A stretch of DNA of 55,700 nt from Phycisphaerales bacterium. Lineage in GTDB: Bacteria > Planctomycetota > Phycisphaerae > Phycisphaerales > UBA1924. The DNA is taken from contig JAIEOW010000170.1 of NCBI GenBank assembly GCA_019750095.1, forward strand, positions 1 to 55,700, read 5' to 3'. Below, one piece after another: positions 8,791-18,690 of this stretch. The position numbers and the translations under genes were made by a program. Numbering within the stretch: position 1 is the first letter of the stretch; each line of letters begins with the position of its first letter. Under the pieces are notes generated by a model. The model was not told where the DNA came from. It saw only the letters and a program-made list of their open reading frames with translations, and ran no database searches.

Positions 8791-9312
8791 GGGAAGCATC
8801 CTGCTGGCCAACTCGACAACGCTCCGCGCTGTCACGATCCATCATACCAAACCGCCGACACACTGCGAACGCCTCAGCAACATGCCCAAAATAGGTGGAT
8901 CACTCGCCCACCTTCATGCGCAACTTTTGCACCCTTCTCCAGTTTCGCAATTCACGACCATTTTGTCTTGTCACGCGCCAGAAAGTTGATAAAGTGCGCT
9001 CAGCAGCGTCGTCACCGGTTTCGGCGGTTGGGGGGAACGTCGGATCGTCAGACGAGTGTGTGTGCTGCGTCCGCCCTCGTGGGCGGTTGCCTGCCGAGAC
9101 CATGAGCGTCTTCGTGCGGCGGGCCAGAACGTGATCGTTGGTGATTGAGCGATTCGGGCCTTGGGCCTGACGGTCTGCTGCGCACTTTGGTGTGCTGCGC
9201 ACCCTCAGGCAACGTGACCTTGGCCAGGCATCGCGCATGAAGTTCGCCGACGCCATCACGAGCACACACCGTTGGTCGTGAGTCTCTTCGTGCAGAGTGA
9301 AAGGACTTCCAG
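8791..9312. other. Intergenic region without credible gene
   Basis: About 520 nt between the divergent TetR and dockerin-protein genes. Short ORFs here lack domain features or ribosome sites. Visible structure is a hairpin CCGCCC-tcgt-GGGCGG (about 9079-9094), a repeated CTGCGCAC (about 9176-9205), and a weak promoter-like TTGTCT...GATAAA near 8965-8995. It probably holds the TetR promoter/operator and a long leader for the gene at 9313. Confidence 0.4.
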
Positions 9313-11589
9313 ATGGTTTATTCGCGTTGGATTCGATCGTGTGCCGTTGCCGCGCTGTGCGCTGCGGGCGTGCTCTCTCAGGCCTCGGCCCAGCCCGTCA
9401 CCAAAAACATCTACTACACCCGCTACGCACTCGATGTGCCATCGAGCCCCACCGAGACCAACATCCGCAAGTTCGCCCTCACCTATGACCGCACCGCCGG
9501 CACCATCAACTACGGCCCCCGCATCGGTGTGCAACGCGTCACGGGCGCCGACGGCATCGTCTTCGGCCCCGACGCCACCCCGGGCGACGGCATCTTCGAC
9601 CTCTATATCGGCGGCCAGAACTTTGGCTGGGTCCACAAGATCTCCATCAACGAGAACACCAACGCCGCTCCCTTCGAGACCCAGCCCAGCGGCGTCCCGG
9701 GCGCGTTCCACCTCTCGATGGACCCCGGCGGCACCAAGCTCTGGGTCAATGGCACCCCAGGCCCCTTGGGCGAGATGCCCCTCAACCCCTTCGGCCCCGG
9801 TTTCGGCCACACCATCACCGGCGACGACACCACCATCACCAGCTTCGTCTTCGTCCCGCTCCCCGCTGGCGGCCACGAGGTCTACTACACCGCCAGCCCC
9901 TCTAATGGGCCTGGCAACTTCGGCAAGATCAACATGACGACCTTCGTCACCACACGCATCTTCAGCAATCTCCCCGCCGCCCACGGCCTCGTCTATGACC
10001 CCTGGACACGCACGCTCATCCTCAGCGGCGGCCGTCGCCAGGCCCAGGTCGATCCCTTCCAGAACCCCCCGGTCATCGTCTCCGAACTCGACTGGACCAC
10101 GCTCGCGCCAACCCTGAATCTCGACCAGTCCGGCGTCGACGGCGAAGGACTCATGCTCGGCGCCAGCAACGACGGCCGCCTCGTCTTCGTCGACTATCGC
10201 GCCACCAACCGCATCGGCGACCCCGCAAACTTCAAGTACGTCGAGTTCCTCGACACATTCCTCGACGACGTCGTCACCCAGTTCGCCCCGCCGCCCCCGC
10301 CGCAAGAACCCTGCTGCCCCATCGGCTCCGGCGACTTCGATCGCCGCAGCGCCCAGCTCTCGCAGCTCCCGGGCCTCTCCACCATCCCGTTCGACTACCG
10401 CACTGCCGACGACTTCTATCTCCTCCCGGGTCGCATCTACAAGATCAAGACCATCAGCGGCAAGCTCATCACCGATTCCATCATCCCCAAGGCTCAGCTC
10501 GAGCTCTACAACGACTGCAACGGCCTCCCCTCCGATCCCCCACGCCTGGTCGTCCCCCAAGCCACGCGCATCACCGACACTGGCCAGACCTTTGAAGGCA
10601 AGAAAGTCCTCAAGGTCGAGTTCGACCTCCCCGAAGTCTGGCTCAAGGGCGGCGAAAGCTACTGGGTCTCGCTCATCGGCAAGGGCAACGGCGACGCCAA
10701 TGAACAGTGGTTCTGGGGCACCGCCGGCGCACCAAACGGCGGCGGCTCACCCGTCATCCAAGGCCGACCCGGCGCGTTCAAGAGCGCCATCAACGGCATC
10801 CCCAACTGGGTCTCCCTCGGCTCCAACGGCGCGTGCTCAAGCTGCATCGGCTGCACCGACTTCAACTTCTGCGTCGACGCCGACTCCTGCAAGATCCTCC
10901 TCGACAACGGCACATGGGCCAATACCGGCACCCCGTCCCTCGACGCCGCCGGCCCGGGACAGAACATCACCTTCGCTCGCACCGCAGACAACTTCGTCAT
11001 CCCGCCCTGCGCCTCCGGCCGCCTCTGCTACATCGAGGCCTACATCGCCAGCAACTGCCCGCAGGCACGCCTCTCGATCTACAACACCAACTGCGGCGTG
11101 AAGCCCGATGGCTACACCCCCATCGCCACCCTCACCCCCTCGCGCATCATCAACACCGGACGCACCGTCGTCATCGATGGCCTCACCCTCCCCGTCCTCT
11201 GCCTCCAGTTCTGCGGCAACATCAACCTCAACCTCGACGCAGGCAAGACCTACGCCCTCAGTGCCTTCGGCCTCTCCAGCGGCAACATCACCCAGCGCGC
11301 GTACTTCCTCAACAACGCCGACTGCACCCGCACCTGCCTCGTCAACTTCTACCAGGGCTTCATCTACGGCCCGACCGTCGGGTTTGACGAGTGGACCAAG
11401 GTCTCCTCCCTCACCGGCACGCCTCGCGACTACGCCTTCCTCGTCGCCGTCGATGACACCCGCATCCCGGCCGATGCCAACCCCGCCCCGGGCACCGCCT
11501 CCTGCCCGGCCGACATGAACAACGACAACCGGCTCACCGCCGTCGACATCTTCGACTTCCTCAACACCTACTTCGCTGGCTGCCCATAA
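9313..11589 (+). CDS. Secreted protein of unknown function with C-terminal GC-type dockerin
   Basis: A 758-residue exported protein. The signal peptide (SCAVAALCAAGVLSQASAQ) is followed by about 330 residues of beta-propeller-like sequence, a Pro-rich linker (FAPPPPPQEPCCPIG), then two related beta-rich domains, each opening with a TADDF/TADNF motif (near residues 360 and 555) and having paired cysteines. The tail CPADMNNDNRLTAVDIFDFLNTYFAGCP is a single Ca-loop dockerin with the GC ending. The start is supported by AAAGGA about 8 nt upstream. A clear terminator follows, so the gene is probably monocistronic. No catalytic motif is recognised. Confidence 0.85.
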   Translation: MVYSRWIRSCAVAALCAAGVLSQASAQPVTKNIYYTRYALDVPSSPTETNIRKFALTYDRTAGTINYGPRIGVQRVTGADGIVFGPDATPGDGIFDLYIGGQNFGWVHKISINENTNAAPFETQPSGVPGAFHLSMDPGGTKLWVNGTPGPLGEMPLNPFGPGFGHTITGDDTTITSFVFVPLPAGGHEVYYTASPSNGPGNFGKINMTTFVTTRIFSNLPAAHGLVYDPWTRTLILSGGRRQAQVDPFQNPPVIVSELDWTTLAPTLNLDQSGVDGEGLMLGASNDGRLVFVDYRATNRIGDPANFKYVEFLDTFLDDVVTQFAPPPPPQEPCCPIGSGDFDRRSAQLSQLPGLSTIPFDYRTADDFYLLPGRIYKIKTISGKLITDSIIPKAQLELYNDCNGLPSDPPRLVVPQATRITDTGQTFEGKKVLKVEFDLPEVWLKGGESYWVSLIGKGNGDANEQWFWGTAGAPNGGGSPVIQGRPGAFKSAINGIPNWVSLGSNGACSSCIGCTDFNFCVDADSCKILLDNGTWANTGTPSLDAAGPGQNITFARTADNFVIPPCASGRLCYIEAYIASNCPQARLSIYNTNCGVKPDGYTPIATLTPSRIINTGRTVVIDGLTLPVLCLQFCGNINLNLDAGKTYALSAFGLSSGNITQRAYFLNNADCTRTCLVNFYQGFIYGPTVGFDEWTKVSSLTGTPRDYAFLVAVDDTRIPADANPAPGTASCPADMNNDNRLTAVDIFDFLNTYFAGCP

Positions 11590-11625
11590 GCCGCGCCCAC
11601 GACGGACATCCCGATCTTCCAAACG

Positions 11626-11658
11626 CAAACCCCGCCCTCGGCGGGGTTTGCTCTTTTT
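11626..11658 (+). terminator. Rho-independent terminator
   Basis: An 11-bp perfect stem CAAACCCCGCC / GGCGGGGTTTG (11626-11636, 11640-11650) with a CTC loop and a T run at 11654-11658, 37 nt after the stop of the dockerin gene. The rest of the gap to 11903 shows no gene. Confidence 0.9.
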
Positions 11659-11903
11659 CAAACACGAACGAAATCAACCCAAAGCTCCCCCACAGAACCC
11701 GATCTGGTACGAAAACCCATGCACATTGGGCCAATCTCGCGCCAACACGAATCAGTTCGCTTTCCTCCTACGCCTATTGAAGATACGATTGTCCGTTGAC
11801 TTGACCCGCCGCGGCGCATCAAGGCCACGACACACCCATCTGGGCATTTCCATCCTTGGCATTTCGCGTCGCGGCCGTTTCCAAGTCATGAAAGGGGTCA
11901 GTC

Positions 11904-12638
11904 ATGACCTTGCAGAACACCCGAGATAACCGAGTATTCGATGCGCGGTCCCGAGTACTCCTGAACGCCACCGGCGCTGGGCTGGGAATCCTGACCGCTG
12001 AAGGCCGCATCGTGGAGTGCAACGAGGCCTTCGCGCAGCTCTATGCCAAGCGTGGATCGGCCGATGCCCAGGGCCGCCTGATCACCGACTTTGTCCCAGC
12101 ACCGGCCGGAGAAGAACGCCGAGACCTCGTCCGACGATCGCTCGAACTCGGTCGCCCGGTCGTCTTCAATGAACTCTGGAACGGGCTTGAGCTGCACGGC
12201 GTGATCCTGCCCATGGACCCGATCGGCGATGCGCCCGCTGCTCGTCCCACCATCGCGGCCCTGATCATCCGCCACGGCACCGCGCTCCCAGGTGCGACTG
12301 ATCCTCAGAACGCCGAAGTCGTGCAGACGCATCATTCCGATCTCGGCCCACTCGCCGAACTCTCGCGGCGTGAACTCGAAGTGCTCGCATTCATCGGCGC
12401 AGGTCTGACCAACCACGAGATCGCCAAGCGCATCTATCGCTCCGACAAGACAGTCGAGTGGCACCGGAGCCAGCTCGGTGCCAAGCTCAACGTCTCAACG
12501 CGGGTCGAACTCGCCAAGATCGCCCACCGCGCCGGCCTGCGCGAATGGCTCGATCAACACGGGGGCGAGCCCCTCGGTCCCAGAGATGACGATCACGACC
12601 TGACGCCATCGTGCGCCGAGCCACAGATCTTGGCCTGA
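11904..12638 (+). CDS. PAS-LuxR transcriptional regulator
   Basis: A 244-residue regulator. Residues about 20-130 form a PAS-like sensor (GAGLGILTAEGRIVECNEAF is typical of the first PAS strands). Residues about 150-215 are a LuxR/GerE helix-turn-helix with the classic pattern LSRRELEVLAFIGAGLTNHE followed by IAKRIYRSDKTVEWHRSQLG. It lacks the Asp-containing receiver domain of NarL-type response regulators, so activation is probably by a PAS ligand or partner. AGGGG lies about 7 nt before the ATG. It is convergent with the SGNH-like gene. Targets are unknown; the clustered surface-protein genes are candidates by proximity only. Confidence 0.88.
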   Translation: MTLQNTRDNRVFDARSRVLLNATGAGLGILTAEGRIVECNEAFAQLYAKRGSADAQGRLITDFVPAPAGEERRDLVRRSLELGRPVVFNELWNGLELHGVILPMDPIGDAPAARPTIAALIIRHGTALPGATDPQNAEVVQTHHSDLGPLAELSRRELEVLAFIGAGLTNHEIAKRIYRSDKTVEWHRSQLGAKLNVSTRVELAKIAHRAGLREWLDQHGGEPLGPRDDDHDLTPSCAEPQILA

Positions 12639-12652
12639 TCACCACCTGGGCG

Positions 12653-14254
12653 TCAGCACCCGGCAAACCATGCATTCAAAAAGTCGACAATGTCATTGAC
12701 GCCCGGCTGCCCCGAGTAGTCGAAGTCGCCGACTGGCTCACGCATGAACCACGCGTTGATGAACGTGAAGATGTCCGCGGTCGTGACCGCCCGGTCCAGA
12801 TTCACATCCGCCGGGCAGACCGCCCAGAGCATCGCGTCCACGCCCACTTGCCCCCACGTGCGATAGCCCGGCACGGACAGGTGCGCCAGATCATTCGCCG
12901 CCGCGAAGAACCCGCGTGATTGAAACTCGCCCGGCGTCGAGAGCATCGAGCCCCCGATCACGATCACCTGCGGATCCCCCTCAGCGACATCTCGCCACGC
13001 GGCCTCAAACGCCTGCTGAAACTCCTGGTCCACCGCTCTCGGGTGATACGGCCCAAGCAGAAAGAACAGATTCTCCGGCGGGCGACGCATCTCCGCCCAC
13101 ATCGCTCGCAACCGCTCCAGAATGCACAGAATGTTGTCCCGATGTCCCTCGCGCGTATCAGAGGCGAACGGCCCCGTGGGCCCGAGGCTCGACCACGAGA
13201 AGTTCGCGTCGTTCCCGCCGTGCAGGATGTGCACCATCAGCACCGGCGATGCGTTCTGCTGCCGCGTCAGCTCGGTCAGGTATTGCGTCACCGCCGGGTC
13301 CACGCTCGCAAGATTGGAGAAGCTCGCGCACACGTGAAACGCCGACAGCCCGCCGCCATACCACAGCGGCGAGTACGAGATCCCCGTCAGGCGATCGGTG
13401 CGTTCCACACGATGCCACGTTGGCGCAAAGGGCCCCACGGCAAACCGCCCGTTTGCCGGGTCCACCGGCGTGATGAGCACACCCGCGCCCCGCGCTCCAG
13501 GCGCGATATCAAACGACCGCGAACGCATCGCCCCGATCGGCCCCGCACTCGACCAGCTCGACGGAGCACTTGCAAACTGCGAGCTCAGCGTTCCCGGCCA
13601 AGGCTGTCGCACGCTGAGTGAGATGAATCCCCCAACTCCCGTCCCGAGCGCAACGTCGGAAAGATGGTACCGCAGCGGACCATCGATCCCGATCGGATTC
13701 TCCGGTAGAAGAATCAGACCGCCGTTCATGTCAACCGTCAGCTCCACACCCGGCGCAAGCCACGCCCCGGCCCGCGGCATCTGCGGATCGGTCATCACAA
13801 ACTTGCTGACCCAGTACGGCGCATTCTCCGCACCGACGAAAGGACTGATCTGATAGCTCGCCGCCCCGTTCAGCGTCGCCGCCCACGGCCCCTGCCCCGC
13901 CACCGCATCCACGCGCGTCGCATACGCCCCGAACCGCGCCGCAAACGCCCGTCCGAACCCATCCTCATGCCCCGAGACCAGGTTGCTCCGCGTGTTGCTG
14001 TCCCCGATGATCGCGATGTCCACCCGCCGCGTCGAGGCGAGCTGAACAAAGCGCCGCGCCACATCGACATTCGTCACGGCAAACCGATTCGGATGATCCA
14101 CGCTCGGCGTCACCGGCTGCGCCATCGCCCCCGCACCGAACGCACCCACCCCCAGCGCTCCAAGAGCACCAAACCGCAAGCCAAGCACACGCAGGTTGAA
14201 CATGGGCAGATATCCGTTTATGGTGCGGGGGAGAGAGGTGCGAAACCGAATCAT
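12653..14254 (-). CDS. Secreted SGNH/GDSL-like hydrolase with C-terminal dockerin
   Basis: A hydrophobic signal segment (residues about 18-45, ending GAMAQ) leads to an SGNH-hydrolase-like fold: the nucleophile block IAIIGDSNT near 80, an LHGGND block resembling block III near 325, and a late D-L-A-H segment (ANDLAHLSVPGY) that can supply the Asp/His pair. The C-terminus is a two-unit dockerin (CPADVNLDRAVTTADIFTF, then VNDIVDFLNAWFAGC). A carbohydrate esterase or lipase role on surface polymers is inferred; the substrate is unknown. An internal ATG at 14203 is an alternative start and still keeps the signal peptide. Confidence 0.8.
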   Translation of the reverse strand: MIRFRTSLPRTINGYLPMFNLRVLGLRFGALGALGVGAFGAGAMAQPVTPSVDHPNRFAVTNVDVARRFVQLASTRRVDIAIIGDSNTRSNLVSGHEDGFGRAFAARFGAYATRVDAVAGQGPWAATLNGAASYQISPFVGAENAPYWVSKFVMTDPQMPRAGAWLAPGVELTVDMNGGLILLPENPIGIDGPLRYHLSDVALGTGVGGFISLSVRQPWPGTLSSQFASAPSSWSSAGPIGAMRSRSFDIAPGARGAGVLITPVDPANGRFAVGPFAPTWHRVERTDRLTGISYSPLWYGGGLSAFHVCASFSNLASVDPAVTQYLTELTRQQNASPVLMVHILHGGNDANFSWSSLGPTGPFASDTREGHRDNILCILERLRAMWAEMRRPPENLFFLLGPYHPRAVDQEFQQAFEAAWRDVAEGDPQVIVIGGSMLSTPGEFQSRGFFAAANDLAHLSVPGYRTWGQVGVDAMLWAVCPADVNLDRAVTTADIFTFINAWFMREPVGDFDYSGQPGVNDIVDFLNAWFAGC

Positions 14255-14494
14255 GCCTCATGTTCGCATCGGCGTCGAGACGGTTCGTGAAACTGTGTGT
14301 GAATCTGGATCATATTGCTCACCCAGCCCTGCCAATCCCCCAGATTCACTGGTTGGGCCCCCGCGCACCCACATTCACACACCATGCCGAGCCAATCACC
14401 ACCTCGCCAGCACGGGCTGAGAGCATCGTGCGGCGAATCAGTACTGCGCAACAACCGTCGATCTGAACGTGCGTTGACCCCACTTGCGAGACGT

Positions 14495-17278
14495 TCACGC
14501 CGCTTCGGATTCCTCACCCTCATCACGCGACTTGCCCGCGATCGCCTCGCCCTGACTCAGCGCATCGACGCGCGGGGCGTCCGGCAGCGGCTTCCCGCGT
14601 GAGTCCGTCAGTGGCTTGCCATCCAGCGTGCGGATGATCGGGATCGGGTGCGCCTTGGCGTGTGCGGCGAGCTGCGCTTCCAGTGCTTTCTGCTGCGGCT
14701 CGGGCACGTCGGTCCACTTGCCTCTGCCGCGGCACTTGGGAAACTTCGAGCATCCGAGCCATGGCCCGCGAATCCCATCGCGCAGATTCATCGGCGACTG
14801 GCACTTTGAACACTGCAGATCCGTCACCAGCGGCGGCTGGCTCGGCGCCGTCACAAAGCCCTTGGCGTCCAAGTTCAAGATGCCATCGCATGGGCCTTGC
14901 GGATGCTTCTCGTCGTTGTACCGCGCGCAGCCCAGGAATGGGCCGAAGCGTCCGTTGCGCTTGATCATCGCCCCGCCGCACTTGTGGCAGGCGACGTTCA
15001 CATGCTCGGCCGGCCGCGGCTTGCCCTCGCGATCCACCGGGCACGCATAGGTGCAGGTCGGATAATTCGAGCACGACAGGAACTTGCCGTTCTTCCCGAA
15101 GCGGTACACCAGATCGCTCTGGCAGACGGCGCAGCGATACTCCTTCGGCGCGGGCGTGGTCTCGGCCTTGGCGTGCGTCATCGTGTCGTGCGCCTCGTCC
15201 AGAGCCCGCTTGAACGGGTCGTAGAACTTGTGCAGCATCGACACCCAGTCAAGGTGATCGTCCTCGATCTTGTCCAGCTCCGCCTCCATGTCGCGGGTAT
15301 AGCCCACGTCCATGATCTTGGGGAACGCCTCGATCAGCTTGTCCGTCACCACCTCGCCCAGATCGCTCGCGTACATCCGCCGATCGATCTGCTCGACATA
15401 CTTGCGATCCTGGATCGTCTGGATGATCGACGCATAGGTCGACGGGCGGCCGATGCCCTCGGCTTCGAGGATCTTGATCAAGGACGCTTCGCTGTACCGC
15501 GATGGCGGCGAGGTGAACTTCTGCGCCGCGTCCATGCTGAACGCGTGCATGGGCTGCTTCTCGCTGAGCGCGGGCAGCGTCGCGATGTCCGCCGCCGGCG
15601 GAACGCCCGCGACACGCAAGTACCCATCGAACACCAGCGTGCGCCCGGTGGCCTTGAATGTGCAGGGCTTCGCGGCGTTCACGCCGCCCTTGATCAGCAC
15701 CGTCGTCGAATCCCACTGGCTCGGGGTCATCTGGCACGCCACGAACCGCTCCCAGATGATCTGGTACAGCCGGAACTGATCGGGCTTCAGCGCGTTCTTC
15801 ACGCGGCTCGGCGGATATTCCAACGACGTCGGGCGGATCGCCTCGTGCGCTTCCTGCGCGTCTTTGTTGCTCGATGAGAAGAAGTTCGGCTTCTCGGGCA
15901 GATACTTCGGCCCGAATGTCCGCTCGATGTACTCGCGAGCCATGCTCAGGGCCTGACCCGACAAGTGCGTCGAGTCGGTACGCATGTACGTGATCAAGCC
16001 CACCGGACCCTCGCCCGGAATCTCCACGCCCTCATACAGCCCCTGCGCCGCCTGCATCGTCCGCCGCGCGGCAAAGCCCAGCCGCGTGCTCGCGGCCTGC
16101 TGGAGCGTTGACGTGATGAACGGCGGGGCGGGCCGCTGCGTCGTGCGCTTGGTCTCGATCGATGAAATCGCGTAGCTCGCCGATGGATCGACGCTTCCTC
16201 GCACCACGCGCCGGAACTTCGCCGGCCCGCGGCCCTTGGCGTCCTCGGTCGTCTGGATGTCCTCGATCTTCAGCCCGGCGAGCTTCGCCACATCGCGAAC
16301 CTTGCCCGTCAGGTCCGTCGGCGCACTGCCGGGCGAACCGAGTTCAAACTTCTCGCCCGCGACCTCGACGAGTTCCGCCGGGATCGCGTCATGTTCGCCC
16401 AGCCAGGCGAGCTGCGCCTTGCCGCTTGGGGCGTCGGGCGCACCCTTGTCGTCGACGGCGGCCATGAACGCCTTCCAGGCCGGGCCGAGCTTTTTGGCTT
16501 GATCCGGAGAGAGCGCGAAGTTCGCACTGACCGCCCAGTATTCATCCGGGATGAATGCCCGAATCTCGCGTTCACGCTCGACGACCAGCCGCACAGCCAC
16601 GCTCTGCACGCGCCCGGCGCTCAGCCCTCGCGCGACTTTCTTCCAGAGCAGGGGGGAGACCTGATAGCCCACGATCCGGTCCACCAGCCGACGCGCCTGC
16701 TGGGCGTTCACGCGATCCATATTGATCGCGTGCGGGCTACTGAAGGCCCGCTGAATCTCTTCCTTGGTGATCGCCGCGAACATCACGCGCTTGGCCTGCA
16801 GGGGATCGATGCCAAGCTCGTCGGCAAGGTGCCAGGCGATCGCCTCGCCCTCGCGATCCAAGTCGGTTGCAAACCAGATCTCGCGAGCTTTCTTTGCCGC
16901 CCGCTTCAGTTCGGTGATCGTTTTCTCTTTGCCGGACAGAATCGTGTACGACGGACGAAAATCGTTCTCGAGATCAACGCCCGGAACAGGGGACTTGTTT
17001 CCCTTCGGGCTCTTCTCCGGCAGATCGCGGACGTGCCCGACCGAGGCGAGCACCACGTAATCCGAGCCCAAATACTTATTGATGGTCTTGGCCTTGGCGG
17101 GCGACTCGACGATCACGAGCTGTTTGCCGTCAAAGGATCGGGATGGCCCGGCGGGGGCATCATCGCCCACCGACTTGCCAGGAATCCCTCGGCCGTCGTC
17201 GACCTTTGGGGCCGACCGCTTTTTGGAGCCGGCCTTGGGGGCGGCGGAACGACGAGTTTGGGCGGTGCCCTTGGCCAT
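14495..17278 (-). CDS. topA: DNA topoisomerase I
   Basis: Type IA topoisomerase that relaxes negative supercoils. A Lys-rich N-terminal extension (about 50 residues) precedes the Toprim domain (VIVESPAKAKTINKYLG, then ATDLDREGEAIAWHLADELG). The catalytic Tyr is in GLITYMRTDSTHLSG (about residue 431). Three C-terminal four-Cys zinc-finger repeats follow (CAVCQSDLVYRFGKNGKF, CHKCGGAMIKRNGRFGPF, CSKCQSPMNLRDGIRGPW), after which a short acidic tail ends the protein. The 927-residue length suits TopA with extra fingers. It lies upstream of, and convergently shielded from, the dockerin gene. Confidence 0.97.
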   Translation of the reverse strand: MAKGTAQTRRSAAPKAGSKKRSAPKVDDGRGIPGKSVGDDAPAGPSRSFDGKQLVIVESPAKAKTINKYLGSDYVVLASVGHVRDLPEKSPKGNKSPVPGVDLENDFRPSYTILSGKEKTITELKRAAKKAREIWFATDLDREGEAIAWHLADELGIDPLQAKRVMFAAITKEEIQRAFSSPHAINMDRVNAQQARRLVDRIVGYQVSPLLWKKVARGLSAGRVQSVAVRLVVEREREIRAFIPDEYWAVSANFALSPDQAKKLGPAWKAFMAAVDDKGAPDAPSGKAQLAWLGEHDAIPAELVEVAGEKFELGSPGSAPTDLTGKVRDVAKLAGLKIEDIQTTEDAKGRGPAKFRRVVRGSVDPSASYAISSIETKRTTQRPAPPFITSTLQQAASTRLGFAARRTMQAAQGLYEGVEIPGEGPVGLITYMRTDSTHLSGQALSMAREYIERTFGPKYLPEKPNFFSSSNKDAQEAHEAIRPTSLEYPPSRVKNALKPDQFRLYQIIWERFVACQMTPSQWDSTTVLIKGGVNAAKPCTFKATGRTLVFDGYLRVAGVPPAADIATLPALSEKQPMHAFSMDAAQKFTSPPSRYSEASLIKILEAEGIGRPSTYASIIQTIQDRKYVEQIDRRMYASDLGEVVTDKLIEAFPKIMDVGYTRDMEAELDKIEDDHLDWVSMLHKFYDPFKRALDEAHDTMTHAKAETTPAPKEYRCAVCQSDLVYRFGKNGKFLSCSNYPTCTYACPVDREGKPRPAEHVNVACHKCGGAMIKRNGRFGPFLGCARYNDEKHPQGPCDGILNLDAKGFVTAPSQPPLVTDLQCSKCQSPMNLRDGIRGPWLGCSKFPKCRGRGKWTDVPEPQQKALEAQLAAHAKAHPIPIIRTLDGKPLTDSRGKPLPDAPRVDALSQGEAIAGKSRDEGEESEAA

Positions 17279-17474
17279 GATGAACCGTTGATCGGTCAGA
17301 AGGAAACCAGAATGCGGGTTTTCGGACGCCCGACCATCCGCATCCCGAGGTCGTAGATGCTCTGACGTCGCTTTGTCAAGCCAAGTTCATGCCGAACAAG
17401 ATGGATTGCACCAAATATAGACCAAACAAATCATTGATTTCACCTTTTGGTCGTGGTTTCGACAAGACATTCCC

Positions 17475-18479
17475 TCATTGTGGGGAATGCACAAGGCGAT
17501 CCATCACGCGAACGGCCCAATCATCTTGAGTGACCGCTTGGGCGTCGATCGAAAGAGCTCCAGCGGTGGCACCCAGGCGTCGGAGCCATGTGCGCTGGTT
17601 CTTGGCAAACCGGCGGGTTTCGATCTTGATGCGTTCGACGGCTTCTTCGACCGCCGTCGGATTTGGGGGCCAAATGCCCTGATCGAGTGCCTGTCGGACG
17701 ATGGGTTCCAGTTGCTTGTACCCAAGGGCCTCTCGGGCGGCTGGGCCGAGGCGCTGGGTTGCGATGAGGTTACGGACTTCGTCGAGCAAGCCAAGCTGCA
17801 TCATCGAACGCACACGGGCGTTGATGCGGCGTTTGATCTGCTCGGTGGGCCAGTCGAGGATGATGAGCTGGTAGCGGTCGTTCGACTGGCCGCGATCCCA
17901 TTGCTGCTGATGGGCGGAGATCGGGGTGCCGGTCTGGCGATAGACCTCAAGCGCGCGAATCGTCCGCCGAGCGTCGTTTGGATGGATGCGTGTGGCTGCG
18001 GCAGGGTCTACACGCTCCAGCTCGGCTCGACGGGCGGCGGGATCCATCGCAGCAAGTTCGGCTCGCAGCGCGGGATCCGGCTCGGGACCATCAAAGAGCC
18101 CTTCGAGGAGCGCTTTCACGTACATATGGGTGCCACCCACCACGATGGGGAGCTTGCCATTGGTCCTGATCGCGGCGATCGCGGCTTCGGCGCGAGTAAG
18201 CCAGTCGTCGACGGTGAATCGCTGGTCGCTCGGTGCGTCGGGCTCCACGAGATCGATCAGATGATGCGGAATGCCACGCCGCTCGCTGATCGGTGGCTTG
18301 GCGGTACCGATGTCCATCCCGCGGTAGATCTGAAAAGCGTCCGCCGTGACGATTTCGGCGTCACAGTCAAGCCGAGCGGCGCAGAGCTGGGCGAGATCGA
18401 GCGCGAGGTCGGACTTTCCCCCCGCGGTCGGGCCGCAGATGACAGGCGTGCGTGGGGGAAGCCGTGTGGAAGCGTTCAC
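17475..18479 (-). CDS. miaA: tRNA dimethylallyltransferase
   Basis: Transfers a dimethylallyl group to N6 of A37 in tRNAs that read UNN codons. The P-loop GPTAGGKSD lies near the N-terminus, followed by DAFQIYRGMDIGTAKP, the PHHLIDLVEP segment, VVGGTHMYVKALLEGL, and the C-terminal KIETRRFAKNQRTWLRRL tRNA-binding helix. From GTG 18479 the protein has 334 residues, near the family norm of about 310. The frame is open further up to a TTG at 18665, which would add about 62 low-complexity residues and run up to the divergent promoter region, so I prefer the shorter form. The start remains uncertain. Confidence 0.93.
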   Translation of the reverse strand: MNASTRLPPRTPVICGPTAGGKSDLALDLAQLCAARLDCDAEIVTADAFQIYRGMDIGTAKPPISERRGIPHHLIDLVEPDAPSDQRFTVDDWLTRAEAAIAAIRTNGKLPIVVGGTHMYVKALLEGLFDGPEPDPALRAELAAMDPAARRAELERVDPAAATRIHPNDARRTIRALEVYRQTGTPISAHQQQWDRGQSNDRYQLIILDWPTEQIKRRINARVRSMMQLGLLDEVRNLIATQRLGPAAREALGYKQLEPIVRQALDQGIWPPNPTAVEEAVERIKIETRRFAKNQRTWLRRLGATAGALSIDAQAVTQDDWAVRVMDRLVHSPQ

Positions 18480-18690
18480 ATTGGGATCATTCGACTTATG
18501 GGGCGATCGGGCGAACGCCGGAGCCGTGCGGGGTGTGAAGTCGGGCAAACCCTTGGAAGTGCGACGCGGTTCGCTCGATAGAGCGTGCTCAAAGGTGCTG
18601 GTGTTTGTGAATGTTCCGTTGTAGGCTGGAATCTCGGCATCGATCGGGCGTTCTGCCCGTACCAAGTCTGTTCCATCACGTCACGATTCT